Origin: Deltaproteobacteria bacterium
GTDB taxonomy: Bacteria; Desulfobacterota; Syntrophia; Syntrophales; UBA2192
DNA: 8,047 bases
Direction: 5' to 3'
NCBI GenBank assembly: GCA_026388445.1
Contig: JAPLJU010000088.1
Location: forward strand, 1-8,047
The position numbers were made by a program, and so were the translations under genes. The notes beneath the pieces were generated by a model. That model was not told the DNA's origin, searched no databases, and saw only the letters and a program-made list of their open reading frames with translations. Every line of letters begins with the position of its first letter. Position 1 is the first letter of the stretch. Shown piece after piece: positions 1 to 6,244 of the stretch.

Positions 1-1218
1 GGCTTTCTGTCGCTTTTCGTTCAGACGGTCGATTTCCCTGTTTCGCTCGAGGATTTTTTTCTCGTCGAGGCCGCGCTCGATCTTCAGGAACTTCGTGTGA
101 TCGGAAATCCCGACATATTGATAGCCCATCTCCCGTGCCGTCTCAGCGATTTTTTCTATGGAGTTGCTCCCTCCGTCCCAGTCACTGTGGACGTGCAGGT
201 CTCCCCGGATGTCCTCCTGCGAGACCAGATCAAGCAGTTTCCCCTCTTCGGCCAGCCCGATCTCTCCGCGGTCTTCCCGCATCTCCGGCGGGATCCATTG
301 AAGACCGAGCCGCCGATAGATCTCCTCCTCCGTCTTCGCGGCAATGTTCTTCGATCCCTTGAAGAGACCATATTCACTGAGCTTGAACCCTCTGTCGATA
401 GCGATCGTCCTCAAGGTGATGTTGTGCTCCTTGGAACCCGTGAAATACTGCAGGGCCGCGCCGTAGCTCTCCGGCGCGATGACACGGACGTCCATATCGA
501 ATCCTGCTTCCATCCGCACGGAGGACTTGGTCTTCCCCTTTCCCCAGATTTTTTCCACACCGGGCATGGACACGAACACATCCATCACCCTTTCCGGCTC
601 CCTGGAGATGACGAGAAAATCCACATCGCCGACCGTTTCCTTCATGCGCCTCAGCGACCCCGCCATATCGGCGCGTTCGACCCCTTTAACCTTGCGAAGT
701 TTCTCCAGGACCTCCTCGGCAACCGGCAGGAGATCGCCAAGAAGGAATCTCCCCTTGCTCCGCTTCAGAAACTCGATAGCCTCGAGGATATTTTTTTCTG
801 TCTTTTCCCCAAACCCGGAAAGCAGCGCGATCTTGCCGCCCCTTGCAACCTCTTCCAGCTCCTTCAGGTTCTTGACACCCAGCTTCTCGAAGAGGATCTT
901 GGCCCGCCTGGGCCCCATGCCTTCCACCCGGATGATCTCGTCGAGATCGATGGGCATCTTCTCTTTAAATTCCTCGTAGTACCTGAGCTTGCCCGTCGTC
1001 AAATATTCTTCTATTTTTTTAGCGATCGCCTCACCGACACCGGGCAGCGCCTTCAGCGCCTTGACACCACCCTTTTGATAAAGGTCCTCAACGTCCTCCT
1101 TCATGGCCTCGAGGGTTGTGGCCGCCTTCTGGTACGCGTAAGGTTTGAAGGGCACCCCGTCCATTTCGAGGTACTCGGCAATCTCGTAGAACATCTTGGC
1201 CAGGTTCTGATTCTTCAT
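1..1218 (-). CDS. polX: DNA polymerase/3'-5' exonuclease PolX (family X polymerase with PHP domain), 3' part outside window
   Basis: Family X DNA polymerase, a gap-filling base-excision-repair enzyme; bacterial members also carry a PHP domain with 3'-5' exonuclease and AP-endonuclease activity. The 406 codons visible begin MKNQNLAKMFYEIAEYLE. In order they show an N-terminal 8-kDa-like helical domain with helix-hairpin-helix motifs LPGVGEAIA (about 59-67) and VEGMGPRRA (98-106). A third such motif, LSGFGEKTEKN, lies near 133-143. The palm motif GSLRRMKETVGDVD is at 187-200, with likely metal-binding Asp198 and Asp200, and the third Asp is in DMDVRV (Asp243). The PHP domain starts with DLHVHSD (340-346; His342 and His344 are metal ligands) and continues with ISDHTK (Asp373, His374). 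Family members are about 570 residues, so some 165 residues of PHP lie beyond the left edge. The gene follows the sigma factor after 63 bases on the same strand; its ribosome-binding site is weak (GGAAG). No key residue is missing in the part seen. Confidence 0.95.
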   Translation of the reverse strand, partial: MKNQNLAKMFYEIAEYLEMDGVPFKPYAYQKAATTLEAMKEDVEDLYQKGGVKALKALPGVGEAIAKKIEEYLTTGKLRYYEEFKEKMPIDLDEIIRVEGMGPRRAKILFEKLGVKNLKELEEVARGGKIALLSGFGEKTEKNILEAIEFLKRSKGRFLLGDLLPVAEEVLEKLRKVKGVERADMAGSLRRMKETVGDVDFLVISREPERVMDVFVSMPGVEKIWGKGKTKSSVRMEAGFDMDVRVIAPESYGAALQYFTGSKEHNITLRTIAIDRGFKLSEYGLFKGSKNIAAKTEEEIYRRLGLQWIPPEMREDRGEIGLAEEGKLLDLVSQEDIRGDLHVHSDWDGGSNSIEKIAETAREMGYQYVGISDHTKFLKIERGLDEKKILERNREIDRLNEKRQKA

Positions 1219-1231
1219 GGGGAGCTTCCGG

Positions 1232-1253
1232 GCCTGTCTCCGTGGCGACAGGC
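1232..1253 (-). other. Short inverted repeat between sigma factor and polX
   Basis: GCCTGTC (1232-1238) and GACAGGC (1247-1253) are perfect 7-base arms with an 8-base loop, in the 63-base gap between the sigma-factor stop and the polX start. No T-run follows on the minus strand, so a rho-independent terminator is unlikely. It could be an RNA-processing or stability hairpin that sets different levels for the two genes, or chance in GC-rich DNA. Confidence 0.35.
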
Positions 1254-1281
1254 GAGAAATGACATCACTCGGGGGAAGGGA

Positions 1282-2382
1282 CTAATCCAGAAAGTCTTCC
1301 AGGAGCTTTTTGCGAAGGGGATGGCGAAGCTTCTTCAACGCCTTGGACTCTATCTGGCGAATGCGCTCCCGTGTCACCCCGAACTTCTGCCCGACTTCCT
1401 CGAGCGTATGGGGCCGGCCGTCCTCCAAACCGAATCGAAGGGTCAAGACTTCCCGCTCCCGCAGCGAGAGCGTCTCCAGGATGTCCTGAAGCTGTGCCCT
1501 CAGGTCTTCGGCCGAGATGGTCTCCACGGGCTCCGGGCCCCTCTGGTCTTCGATGAAATCGCCCAGCCGGGTCTCGCCTTCAGCGCCGACGGGGAGGTCC
1601 AGCGAAATGGGTCTGCGTGTAATGTCATGCATCTCCCGAACCCGCTCCACGGGCAGGTTCATCTCCGACGCCACTTCCTCCGTCGTTGGCTCCCGGCCCA
1701 GTTCCTGGCGGAGCTTCCTCGAGGCCCGCACCAGTTTGCTGAGGGCCTCCTTCATGTGCACGGGGAGGCGAATCGTCCGGGCCGTGTCATCCAGTGCCCG
1801 CAGGATCGCCTGCCGGATCCACCAGGTCGCGTAGGTGCTGAACTTGTAGCCCCTTCGCCAGTCAAAGTGCTCGACGGCCCGGATCAAGCCGAGGTTCCCG
1901 GCCTGGATCAGGTCCGGAAGCGGCATGCCTCTGCCCTGATATCTTCGGGCAACAGAGACAACAAGCCTCAGGTTCGCCTCGACCATCTTCTTCTTCGCCT
2001 GTTCGTCTGCCCGCTCTATTTTTTGGGCGAGCTCTACCTCCTGCTCCCGCGTGAGGATCGGCATCTCGCCGATCTGATTCAGGTACCTGCGGACGGGATC
2101 ATCGACGGAAACCTCGACGGCCGGAGCGGGGGTCTCCACCTCCGGGGCCGCCTCTCCCGGCGCGACGTCCAAGGGTGCCTCGACGATCTCAATGCCCTGG
2201 GCGGAGAGAATTTCATAGAGCTCATCCACCTGATCCAGAATTTGCTCGGCGTCGGGAAACTTTACGAGGATATCATCGTAGGTCACATACCCCTGCTTAC
2301 GACCCAGGTCGATCAGGGCCTGAACCTCAGGTGTAATTTCTTTTAACGGTTGCCGGGTTTCTTTCTTTTTCTTATCCGTCAT
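1282..2382 (-). CDS. rpoD: RNA polymerase sigma factor, RpoD/SigA-like (sigma-70 family)
   Basis: Sigma factor of the primary (group 1) or closely related group 2 type; it directs RNA polymerase to -10/-35 promoters. The protein has 366 residues from ATG at 2382. A region 1.1-like domain (about 19-68; VTYDDILVKFPDAEQILDQV) precedes an Ala/Pro/Glu-rich linker (69-93). Region 1.2 begins DDPVRRYLNQIGEMPILT (94-111). Region 2 (about 133-205) holds DLIQAGNLGLIRAVEHFD and the region 2.3-2.4 signature YKFSTYATWWIRQAI. Region 3 follows (about 213-290). Region 4 has the -35 helix-turn-helix LEEVGQKFGVTRERIRQIES (327-346). The C-terminus EDFLD is typical of primary sigma factors. It is much shorter than proteobacterial RpoD (around 600 residues) because the large insert between regions 1.2 and 2 is absent, so its size resembles SigA. 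An upstream in-frame ATG at 2691 would lie inside the nitroreductase gene and lacks family similarity, so I rejected it. It starts 17 bases after the nitroreductase stop. Whether it is the housekeeping factor or a paralogue cannot be decided here. Confidence 0.93.
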   Translation of the reverse strand: MTDKKKKETRQPLKEITPEVQALIDLGRKQGYVTYDDILVKFPDAEQILDQVDELYEILSAQGIEIVEAPLDVAPGEAAPEVETPAPAVEVSVDDPVRRYLNQIGEMPILTREQEVELAQKIERADEQAKKKMVEANLRLVVSVARRYQGRGMPLPDLIQAGNLGLIRAVEHFDWRRGYKFSTYATWWIRQAILRALDDTARTIRLPVHMKEALSKLVRASRKLRQELGREPTTEEVASEMNLPVERVREMHDITRRPISLDLPVGAEGETRLGDFIEDQRGPEPVETISAEDLRAQLQDILETLSLREREVLTLRFGLEDGRPHTLEEVGQKFGVTRERIRQIESKALKKLRHPLRKKLLEDFLD

Positions 2383-2399
2383 AATTTCCCGCGGTCCTT

Positions 2400-3065
2400 T
2401 TATTCGACCCACCGCACGAATTCGGAGAGTCCCGCCCGTGGTCTTTCGAAGTGATTGATGGGATCGGCGTTCTCGGGGTAGCCCATGGCAATGGATACGA
2501 TGATCCTTCGGTTTTCCGGGATGAGTACAATCTTGCGCAGGATATCCGGGTAGCCGACGGCAGCAGCCATGATGCAGGTGCCTATCCCTTTCCCATGGGC
2601 AACGAGGCATATCGTTTGCGTGATGAGGCCGACGTCGAGCATGGCGTACTCGACCCGTGTGTCCTTGGGAATACAGGCGACGACAAGACACGGGGCCCCG
2701 AAGAGAAGGGCCATCTCGCTGTAGAACCGGTTACGCCCCTCCTTGTCCTCACGCTTGACGCCCAGGGTTGCCAGGATAATCCTGCCGAGTTCCCCGTATC
2801 TCTTTTTCATGTGTTCCGGCCAGATCTCGGGCATGGGGACATCCGCTCTGAACGGCTCGCCGGCAACCAGCTTCTCGAAGTTCTGTTTCCGGAACACCTC
2901 GAGCGGCTTCCCGGTCATCACGTAAAATTCCCAGGCCTGCGTGTTGCCCCAGGACGGGGCCCAGCGCGCCGCCTCCATGATTTCTTCGATGACACCCTTC
3001 GGGATGTTATCCGCCCTGAACTTCCGGATACTTCGCCTTCCTCTCACGGCAGCTTCCAGTTCCAT
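2400..3065 (-). CDS. Nitroreductase family protein (FMN-dependent oxidoreductase)
   Basis: Probable cytoplasmic FMN-binding NAD(P)H oxidoreductase of the nitroreductase superfamily; the physiological substrate cannot be inferred. The protein has 221 residues. The N-terminal RGRRSIRKF (8-16) matches the phosphate-binding RRSxRxF motif for FMN. EAARWAPSWGNTQAWEFYVM (31-50) corresponds to the usual APSxxNxQPWxF segment. HGKGIGTCIM (157-166) fits the conserved GxGTC-type FMN loop. The C-terminal FERPR (206-210) holds the expected late Arg-Pro. The ATG at 3065 is preceded at ideal distance by AAGGAGG, which decides the start over an upstream in-frame ATG at 3137. It is the first gene of a likely nitroreductase-sigma factor-polX transcript (17 bases to the sigma factor). 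A nitroreductase directly upstream of a sigma factor is not a neighbourhood I recognise as conserved. Confidence 0.9.
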   Translation of the reverse strand: MELEAAVRGRRSIRKFRADNIPKGVIEEIMEAARWAPSWGNTQAWEFYVMTGKPLEVFRKQNFEKLVAGEPFRADVPMPEIWPEHMKKRYGELGRIILATLGVKREDKEGRNRFYSEMALLFGAPCLVVACIPKDTRVEYAMLDVGLITQTICLVAHGKGIGTCIMAAAVGYPDILRKIVLIPENRRIIVSIAMGYPENADPINHFERPRAGLSEFVRWVE

Positions 3066-3439
3066 TGCCTTCCTCCTTATCCGACGCCGGCTTTTTCCCG
3101 TTCTGAAAGGGCCTTCCGTGCGCCTGGTCGACTCCACGCGGAAAAAGCAGTTATCATGTTTTATTCTATCACAAATTGAAGGAGCGAGTTACTGTCTTTA
3201 CGAAAGCTGAAATCAGGTGGGACAGGGCGAGACGTTTTACATATTTCTATGCAGGAGGACTAACCACTCGAGGCCCGTCTATCTTACCACGAATGTCCAT
3301 GGGCGGGCCGCCTGAAACACGGGATGAGTTACTTCAGGTCCGCCATGTTGTCAAGATTTTAATAGGCCCGCCCTATGAAACGGACGGGGCCGGCAGCCCG
3401 GAAAAGATGAACCACCCGGGATATCCATGGACGAAGAAG
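3066..3439. other. Gene-free stretch upstream of the nitroreductase
   Basis: No convincing gene is visible on either strand; the open frames here lack ribosome-binding sites and recognisable protein character. The stretch contains GC-rich inverted repeats: GGGCGGGCC (3301-3309) pairs with GGCCCGCCC (3365-3373), and ATAGG/CCTAT (3362-3366/3372-3376) forms a small hairpin. An AT-rich patch at 3150-3180 is the most promoter-like part. It is probably the leader and promoter region of the nitroreductase-sigma-polX transcript. Confidence 0.5.
3163..3168 (-). promoter_or_regulatory. Candidate -10 element for nitroreductase/sigma/polX transcript
   Basis: On the minus strand TAGAAT (five of six matches to TATAAT) lies in an AT-rich patch about 100 bases before the nitroreductase start. 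No good -35 hexamer sits 16-18 bases upstream. A perfect TTGACA exists on the minus strand at 3354-3349 but has no acceptable -10 at the right distance. Weak call, made mainly from position and base composition. Confidence 0.25.
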
Positions 3440-3467
3440 GGGGTTGTCAGACCCATCAGACAACCCC
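3440..3467 (-). terminator. Hairpin after the GYD-domain gene, possible terminator
   Basis: GGGGTTGTC (3440-3448) and GACAACCCC (3459-3467) are perfect 9-base arms with a 10-base loop. The hairpin starts 23 bases past the GYD gene's stop codon. On the minus strand the stem is followed by CTTCTTCG, T-rich but not a clean U-tract. The position between a gene end and the next promoter region supports a transcription-ending or 3'-end-protecting role. Confidence 0.55.
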
Positions 3468-3490
3468 TCCCCCGTTATCTTTTCGTCGAT

Positions 3491-3775
3491 TCACACCTTC
3501 TTCATCAGCCGGTCAAACTGATCGACGGTGATGGCGGGTGCCGAGGTGAAACCGATCCCCGTCAGCTTGTTCAGGGCGACGGAGACCTGGATCAACTCAT
3601 CATTACCCGGGAGGTCCACAATGAAGACGAGATCCTTCTCGCCAATGAGGGCATACATCCCTTCGACCTTCCCGCCGAATTTTTTGATGATGTCGACCAC
3701 TTTGTCCGTCCGCTTGGCGCTGATCCCCTTCACCGCCTCGGATGAGTACTTGCCGAACATGAAATACTTCGCCAT
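3491..3775 (-). CDS. GYD domain-containing small protein
   Basis: A 94-residue protein beginning MAKYFMFGKYSSEAVKGI. It has the pattern of the GYD family (named for a conserved Gly-Tyr-Asp): an initial beta strand ending in KYS-x-EAVKGI, a helix with KIIKKFGG-like spacing (here DIIKKFGGKVEGMYALIGE), then DLVFIVDLPGND and a second alpha-beta unit to the C-terminus. The family motif is degenerate here: the Gly-Tyr-Asp position reads Gly-Glu-Lys-Asp. The family's biochemical role is unknown; it has a ferredoxin-like, dimeric alpha/beta-barrel look. The start is fixed by AAAGGAGG just upstream of ATG at 3775. It lies 107 bases downstream of the lipid kinase gene on the same strand, so it may be co-transcribed or have its own promoter, and a hairpin follows it. 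No signal peptide or membrane segment is visible, so it is probably cytoplasmic. Confidence 0.85.
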   Translation of the reverse strand: MAKYFMFGKYSSEAVKGISAKRTDKVVDIIKKFGGKVEGMYALIGEKDLVFIVDLPGNDELIQVSVALNKLTGIGFTSAPAITVDQFDRLMKKV

Positions 3776-3882
3776 AGCGATTCCTCCTTTCTCCTGCTGA
3801 TTTTCTGACGTTTGCTTCGCACGCCTCGACCCTGATGATCCAGCGGATACCGGGGAGCATGCCTCGTGCAGCCTTTCACCCT

Positions 3883-4830
3883 TCAGAGCCCGGTGAGCAT
3901 CCGCAGGGCCCCTGGGACGATATCGATTTCGACGGGAAGTCTGCAAATGAGTTCTCCGTCGGCCTCCACGAGAACAGGCTCCTCCGAGCTTGCGCTGATC
4001 TTCCTGCCCCGCGTGCGTATCATCTCCTTGATGGATTCGGTTTTCCCGCTGTAGAGTTTGGGCAAATGCCGGAAGACGTCGATAAGGCGGATATCCCCGA
4101 AGACCAGTACATCTAAAAGCCCGTCATCGATTGAGGCATCCGGCGCGACCTGGAGGGCATGCCCCTGAAACCGGCCATTGGCTGTAACGATATGCCATGC
4201 CCTGAAGATCGCTTCGGCACCGTCATCGACTCTCAACCGGACCTGTTTTTTCCCCTCCAGAAAGATGCATGAGAGGAGGGAGAAAAAATAGGCTGTGTAG
4301 GGTCCGCAAAACCGGGCATAATCCCGCACGCGGGCAACAACAGCACCGCCGATGCCGATGCTCACGGCATTGTCAAAGTAGCGCACCACCCGTTGACCCC
4401 GGCTATCGGTGTAGGTGAGACGCCCGAGATCGATGAGGCGAGACTTCCCCCGCGTGATGACATCGAGGGCCCCTGCGGAATCACGTGGAATAGAGACGGA
4501 TCGTGCGAAGTCACAGCCCGTGCCGACGGGGATATAACCCAGCAGCGCCCGCTGCCGCACAGGCCCGCCCTCCTGCATGAAACCATTGACCACCTCATTG
4601 AGGGTCCCGTCTCCCCCCACGCAGACCATAAGGCTTGTGCCTTCCCCGAGGCACCGCCTGGTTATTCCCGTGGCATCGCCCGGTGCTGTCGTGAGGTAGC
4701 TCTCGATGGGACCGAGGCGCTCCTGAGCCATTTCCTGTATCCGGGGCCATCTCTTTCGGGTTGCCCCCGCACGTGATTCGGGATTGACCACGAAGGCGAT
4801 CTTCCCATTTCTGCCAAGCTGGTCACTCAT
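3883..4830 (-). CDS. YegS/diacylglycerol kinase-family lipid kinase
   Basis: ATP-dependent lipid kinase of the diacylglycerol/sphingosine kinase catalytic-domain superfamily (315 residues, normal length). It would phosphorylate a lipid hydroxyl such as diacylglycerol at the inner membrane; the exact substrate is not inferable. The N-terminal strand GKIAFVVNPESRAG (9-22) is the standard VNPxSG-like opening. The nucleotide-binding motif VGGDGTLNEVVNG is at 71-83. IPVGTGCDFARS (100-111) is the GTxNDFAR motif with Cys in place of Asn. The second beta domain includes VAPDASIDDGLLDVLVF (228-244) and ADGE (290-293), matching conserved C-terminal acidic motifs. The ATG at 4830 has only a poor ribosome-binding site (GGTGG). 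It follows the hydrolase gene after 35 bases on the same strand, suggesting one operon and possibly translation aided by the upstream gene. Confidence 0.93.
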   Translation of the reverse strand: MSDQLGRNGKIAFVVNPESRAGATRKRWPRIQEMAQERLGPIESYLTTAPGDATGITRRCLGEGTSLMVCVGGDGTLNEVVNGFMQEGGPVRQRALLGYIPVGTGCDFARSVSIPRDSAGALDVITRGKSRLIDLGRLTYTDSRGQRVVRYFDNAVSIGIGGAVVARVRDYARFCGPYTAYFFSLLSCIFLEGKKQVRLRVDDGAEAIFRAWHIVTANGRFQGHALQVAPDASIDDGLLDVLVFGDIRLIDVFRHLPKLYSGKTESIKEMIRTRGRKISASSEEPVLVEADGELICRLPVEIDIVPGALRMLTGL

Positions 4831-4865
4831 TACTCACACCACCCGGTTATCTATAGGCAAAGAAA

Positions 4866-5711
4866 TCATGATGAATTTGAAAGGAACTCGCGCGTGAGTT
4901 TGTTAAACTCCTCCGGCTTTTCATAGAAGGGGATGTGTCCGCAGTCCTTGAAGATGTGCAGCTCGGACCCCCTGATCCTCTTCTTGCCAAAATAGGCCTG
5001 TTGGAAGGGAACAACACGATCCCGGTCTCCCCACAGGATGAGTGTGGGTTGAGTGATATCGCGAAGATTCCAGATGATGGGTCCCACAACTTCGGCTTTC
5101 GCACCGTGAATGTCAACCATCATGCGGACGAGCTTCAGGAGGTATTGCCGAAAACCGGGGCTCGTGAAGTAGGTATAGTAAAGATCCACGAAACTCGAGG
5201 TGATCACGGCGGGATTGTGAACGGCTTGCCTGAAGAAGGTCCTGACGCCCGGCCGGCTCGGGTATGAAAGGATCTCCCCGATGACGGGTAGAGACATGGC
5301 CCTGAGCGTCCAGACGATTTCCCGGCCGAAACCCGCACTTCCGACGACGACGAGCTTTTCGACTTTTTCAGGAAACATGATGGCCGCGAGAAGCGCAATC
5401 CCGCCCCCGAAAGACGAACCGACAAAGCTGGCTTTCCCGATGCCGAGCGCATTCATGAAATCGTAAATGGATTGTGTGTAGGCGTAAGGCGTGAGGGGGG
5501 TCGCTGGCCTTTCGGACTTGCCGAAGCCGATGAGATCGGGAACATAGACCCGGTGCTGCAGAGCCAGAGACTCGATGTTGTGCATCCATATCTCACTGGA
5601 TGCGCCGAGGCCGTGAAGAAGTATCACGGGCGCCTCCACCGCCCCGGCCGTCAGGTAGCGGACTTTGAAACGCCCCGCCTGGACGAACTGATCCTCGGGC
5701 AGCCTGCGCAA
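4866..5711 (-). CDS. Alpha/beta-fold hydrolase, probable TTG start
   Basis: Serine hydrolase of the alpha/beta-hydrolase fold (281 residues from TTG). The complete triad is visible: oxyanion-hole motif HGLG (33-36), nucleophile elbow GSSFGG with Ser100, acid in WGDRDRVVP (Asp231) and His259 in DCGHIPFYEKPEEF. The region between about 130 and 200 is the cap/lid domain. The sequence resembles lipase/esterase or C-C bond hydrolase (MhpC-like) types; the substrate is unknown. Start choice: an ATG at 5729 begins the longest frame but has no ribosome-binding site and sits against a GC hairpin. TTG at 5711 has AGGAGGGG seven bases upstream, so I prefer TTG; the ATG version adds six residues. It is the first gene before the lipid kinase (35-base gap), and the pairing suggests lipid or acylglycerol metabolism, which is inference. 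No clear signal peptide is seen. Confidence 0.9.
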   Translation of the reverse strand: MRRLPEDQFVQAGRFKVRYLTAGAVEAPVILLHGLGASSEIWMHNIESLALQHRVYVPDLIGFGKSERPATPLTPYAYTQSIYDFMNALGIGKASFVGSSFGGGIALLAAIMFPEKVEKLVVVGSAGFGREIVWTLRAMSLPVIGEILSYPSRPGVRTFFRQAVHNPAVITSSFVDLYYTYFTSPGFRQYLLKLVRMMVDIHGAKAEVVGPIIWNLRDITQPTLILWGDRDRVVPFQQAYFGKKRIRGSELHIFKDCGHIPFYEKPEEFNKLTREFLSNSS

Positions 5712-5716
5712 GATGT

Positions 5717-5724
5717 CCCCTCCT
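5717..5724 (-). promoter_or_regulatory. Ribosome-binding site deciding the hydrolase TTG start
   Basis: On the minus strand AGGAGGGG ends just before ACATC and the TTG codon at 5711-5709; the core AGGAGG is seven bases from TTG. It lies inside the longer reading frame that starts at ATG 5729, whose own upstream region lacks any such site. Confidence 0.6.
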
Positions 5725-5734
5725 GCCATAAAAC

Positions 5735-5777
5735 CGGGGCGTCAACCCTCCCCGTGCGTCACACGCCCCGTTTTTTT
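5735..5777. terminator. GC-rich hairpin with T-run at the 5' side of the hydrolase
   Basis: CGGGGCGT (5735-5742) and ACGCCCCG (5763-5770) are perfect 8-base arms with a 20-base loop. On the plus strand seven T residues follow (5771-5777). On the minus strand the stem is followed by GTTTTATG and then the hydrolase ribosome-binding site. The form is that of a rho-independent terminator. On the plus strand there is no gene for it to end. On the minus strand it would act as a leader hairpin or attenuator in front of the hydrolase/kinase genes, or as a leftover terminator of a lost gene. Confidence 0.5.
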
Positions 5778-6134
5778 GATAAGGTTCCTGACACCCGCAC
5801 AAAACAGGGCCGAATTGAGAAAGCCGCCTGAAATATGTTTCGTTGCGGGCGTCGCTCGAGGTGTTCTTGAAATACCTCTTTGCCCTCCCAGGACCCCGAG
5901 GCCGTCACCCATAAAGATGAAATGACCGTTTCAGGATGCCGAATGTGACAGCGGCCGGGACGAGGACTGCGGTCATTTTTCTCTCAGAAAATTCTTTTAC
6001 AAGCGCAGATGTTTTGAGGATTAGCATTACGACGGAACGGGCAAGAATGCAAGTCCTGATTAAAAATGACATCCCCCAAGGGCCCTTCCAGAACGGTTTC
6101 CCCGGCTTTTTTCACAAAACATTCATTTCGACAC
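5778..6134. other. Gene-free divergent intergenic region
   Basis: No convincing coding sequence is seen on either strand. The longest frame, plus-strand 5936-6160, lacks a ribosome-binding site and protein-like composition. One hairpin is visible, GAGGTGTT/AATACCTC (5858-5865/5871-5878, one G-T pair, five-base loop). A 10-base palindrome AAGGGCCCTT lies at 6078-6087. The region separates divergent transcription units and probably carries the hydrolase promoter, but I could not place one. Confidence 0.45.
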
Positions 6135-6163
6135 TTGACCCGCCTAACTTATTGAGATAAAAA
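6135..6163 (+). promoter_or_regulatory. Candidate sigma-70 promoter for the OmpA-like/coiled-coil genes
   Basis: TTGACC (6135-6140, five of six matches to the -35 consensus) is followed after 17 bases by TAAAAA (6158-6163, four of six matches to TATAAT), in the AT-rich stretch before the gene. The ATG at 6245 is about 80 bases downstream, leaving a plausible leader. A second possible -10, TATACA near 6169-6174, lacks a matching -35. Confidence 0.4.
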
Positions 6164-6230
6164 AGAGTATACATAAATCGGCAGGTCCTTTGTTTATCCT
6201 TCTTTTCATTAACTGACCCGCAGCCCCCGA

Positions 6231-6237
6231 AAGGAGG
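6231..6237 (+). promoter_or_regulatory. Strong ribosome-binding site for the OmpA-like gene
   Basis: AAGGAGG is separated by seven bases from ATG at 6245. The next in-frame start after the internal TGA (GTG at 6329) has no such site, so this element argues that translation really begins at 6245 and meets the TGA at 6305. Confidence 0.75.
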
Positions 6238-6244
6238 GACTTCC

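Noticed and set aside
97..2346. A 749-codon open frame on the plus strand
   Set aside because: It is antisense to polX and the sigma factor, both of which show clear family motifs. Its own product has no recognisable motif; long antisense frames are common in GC-rich genes.
3077..3157. Possible 26-residue leader peptide on the minus strand ending in TAA next to the nitroreductase ribosome-binding site
   Set aside because: No ribosome-binding site before its ATG and no run of regulatory codons; a chance frame is the simpler explanation.
2451..3179. A 242-codon plus-strand frame
   Set aside because: Antisense shadow of the nitroreductase gene, with no ribosome-binding site and no family-like motif.
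6078..6087. Palindrome AAGGGCCCTT
   Set aside because: A single short palindrome with no second copy or flanking structure; it could be chance.
5936..6160. A 74-codon plus-strand frame in the divergent intergenic region
   Set aside because: No ribosome-binding site and no protein-like pattern; it also overlaps the candidate promoter.
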